From positions 143,274,350 through 143,338,349 of the forward strand of contig JASEVX010000003.1 in assembly GCA_031761405.1 (NCBI GenBank): a DNA stretch of 64,000 bases, given 5' to 3'. Of this stretch, positions 63,967 through 64,000 are shown piece by piece. Every line of letters begins with the position of its first letter. Within the stretch, counting starts at the first letter, position 1. Source of the stretch: Serripes groenlandicus (lineage: Eukaryota > Mollusca > Bivalvia > Cardiida > Cardiidae). Under the pieces are notes generated by a model. The model had not been told where the DNA came from and ran no database searches. It saw only the letters and a program-made list of their open reading frames with translations. A program made the translations under genes and the position numbers.

Positions 63967-64000
63967 CTAGGTAAAATAAAGATATTGAAAATTTTGATAA

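Noticed and set aside
63465..63701. C-terminal serine/glycine/arginine/valine-rich extension of exon 1
   Set aside because: It is read-through past a good splice donor into the CCGA microsatellite of pearl G.

Overview
The window looks like nuclear DNA of a bivalve mollusc. It is AT-rich, has one large multi-exon animal gene with GT-AG introns, and its introns are packed with short non-autonomous transposons. These include tRNA-derived SINEs, hairpin MITEs and 'pearl'-type elements: a tandem ~150-165 bp core, then a GACGG/CAGA/CCGA-type microsatellite, then a 3' hairpin. Pearl elements are known from oysters and other bivalves and have been linked to Helentrons. The species cannot be fixed from the sequence alone.

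Gene 1 (minus strand, whole window) is TIMELESS/TIMEOUT, the replication-fork protection and clock-related protein. I rebuilt 19 consecutive exons, from 63702-63966 (most 5' in the window) to 1676-1794 (most 3'). All phases agree and give about 814 codons without a stop. The N-terminal exons lie beyond the right edge and the last C-terminal part beyond the left edge. Introns run from about 0.5 kb to 23 kb.

Gene 2 (plus strand, 21637-23925) is an uninterrupted 762-codon frame. It encodes a type I membrane protein with a signal peptide, LRRNT, about 18 leucine-rich repeats, a reduced LRRCT, an acidic tyrosine-rich stalk, one membrane segment and a short cytoplasmic tail. It lies antisense inside the 23-kb intron of TIMELESS (19715-42779).

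Almost everything else is repeat. (i) The dominant family is a 160-240 bp piggyBac-like MITE: TTAA target site, CCCTTTCCC termini, an inner CTGCAGCAGAC inverted repeat and a central palindrome. More than 20 near-complete copies and many remnants are present. (ii) At least eight pearl-like families have unrelated cores but the same layout. (iii) Four tRNA-derived SINE families occur, several copies with clear target-site duplications. (iv) A decayed pogo/Tigger element carries a CENP-B-like transposase remnant. (v) A hAT-type element has an 8-bp target duplication. (vi) Several smaller inverted-repeat families are present. Elements are often nested in each other, up to four deep at 57434-59190. 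A near-perfect 1498-bp tandem duplication lies at 44949-47944.

The two genes show no evident functional link beyond their nesting. The most notable features are the nested antisense LRR receptor, transposon ends lying within 7-25 bp of TIMELESS splice sites, the hairpin MITE family, and the shared architecture of otherwise unrelated pearl families.
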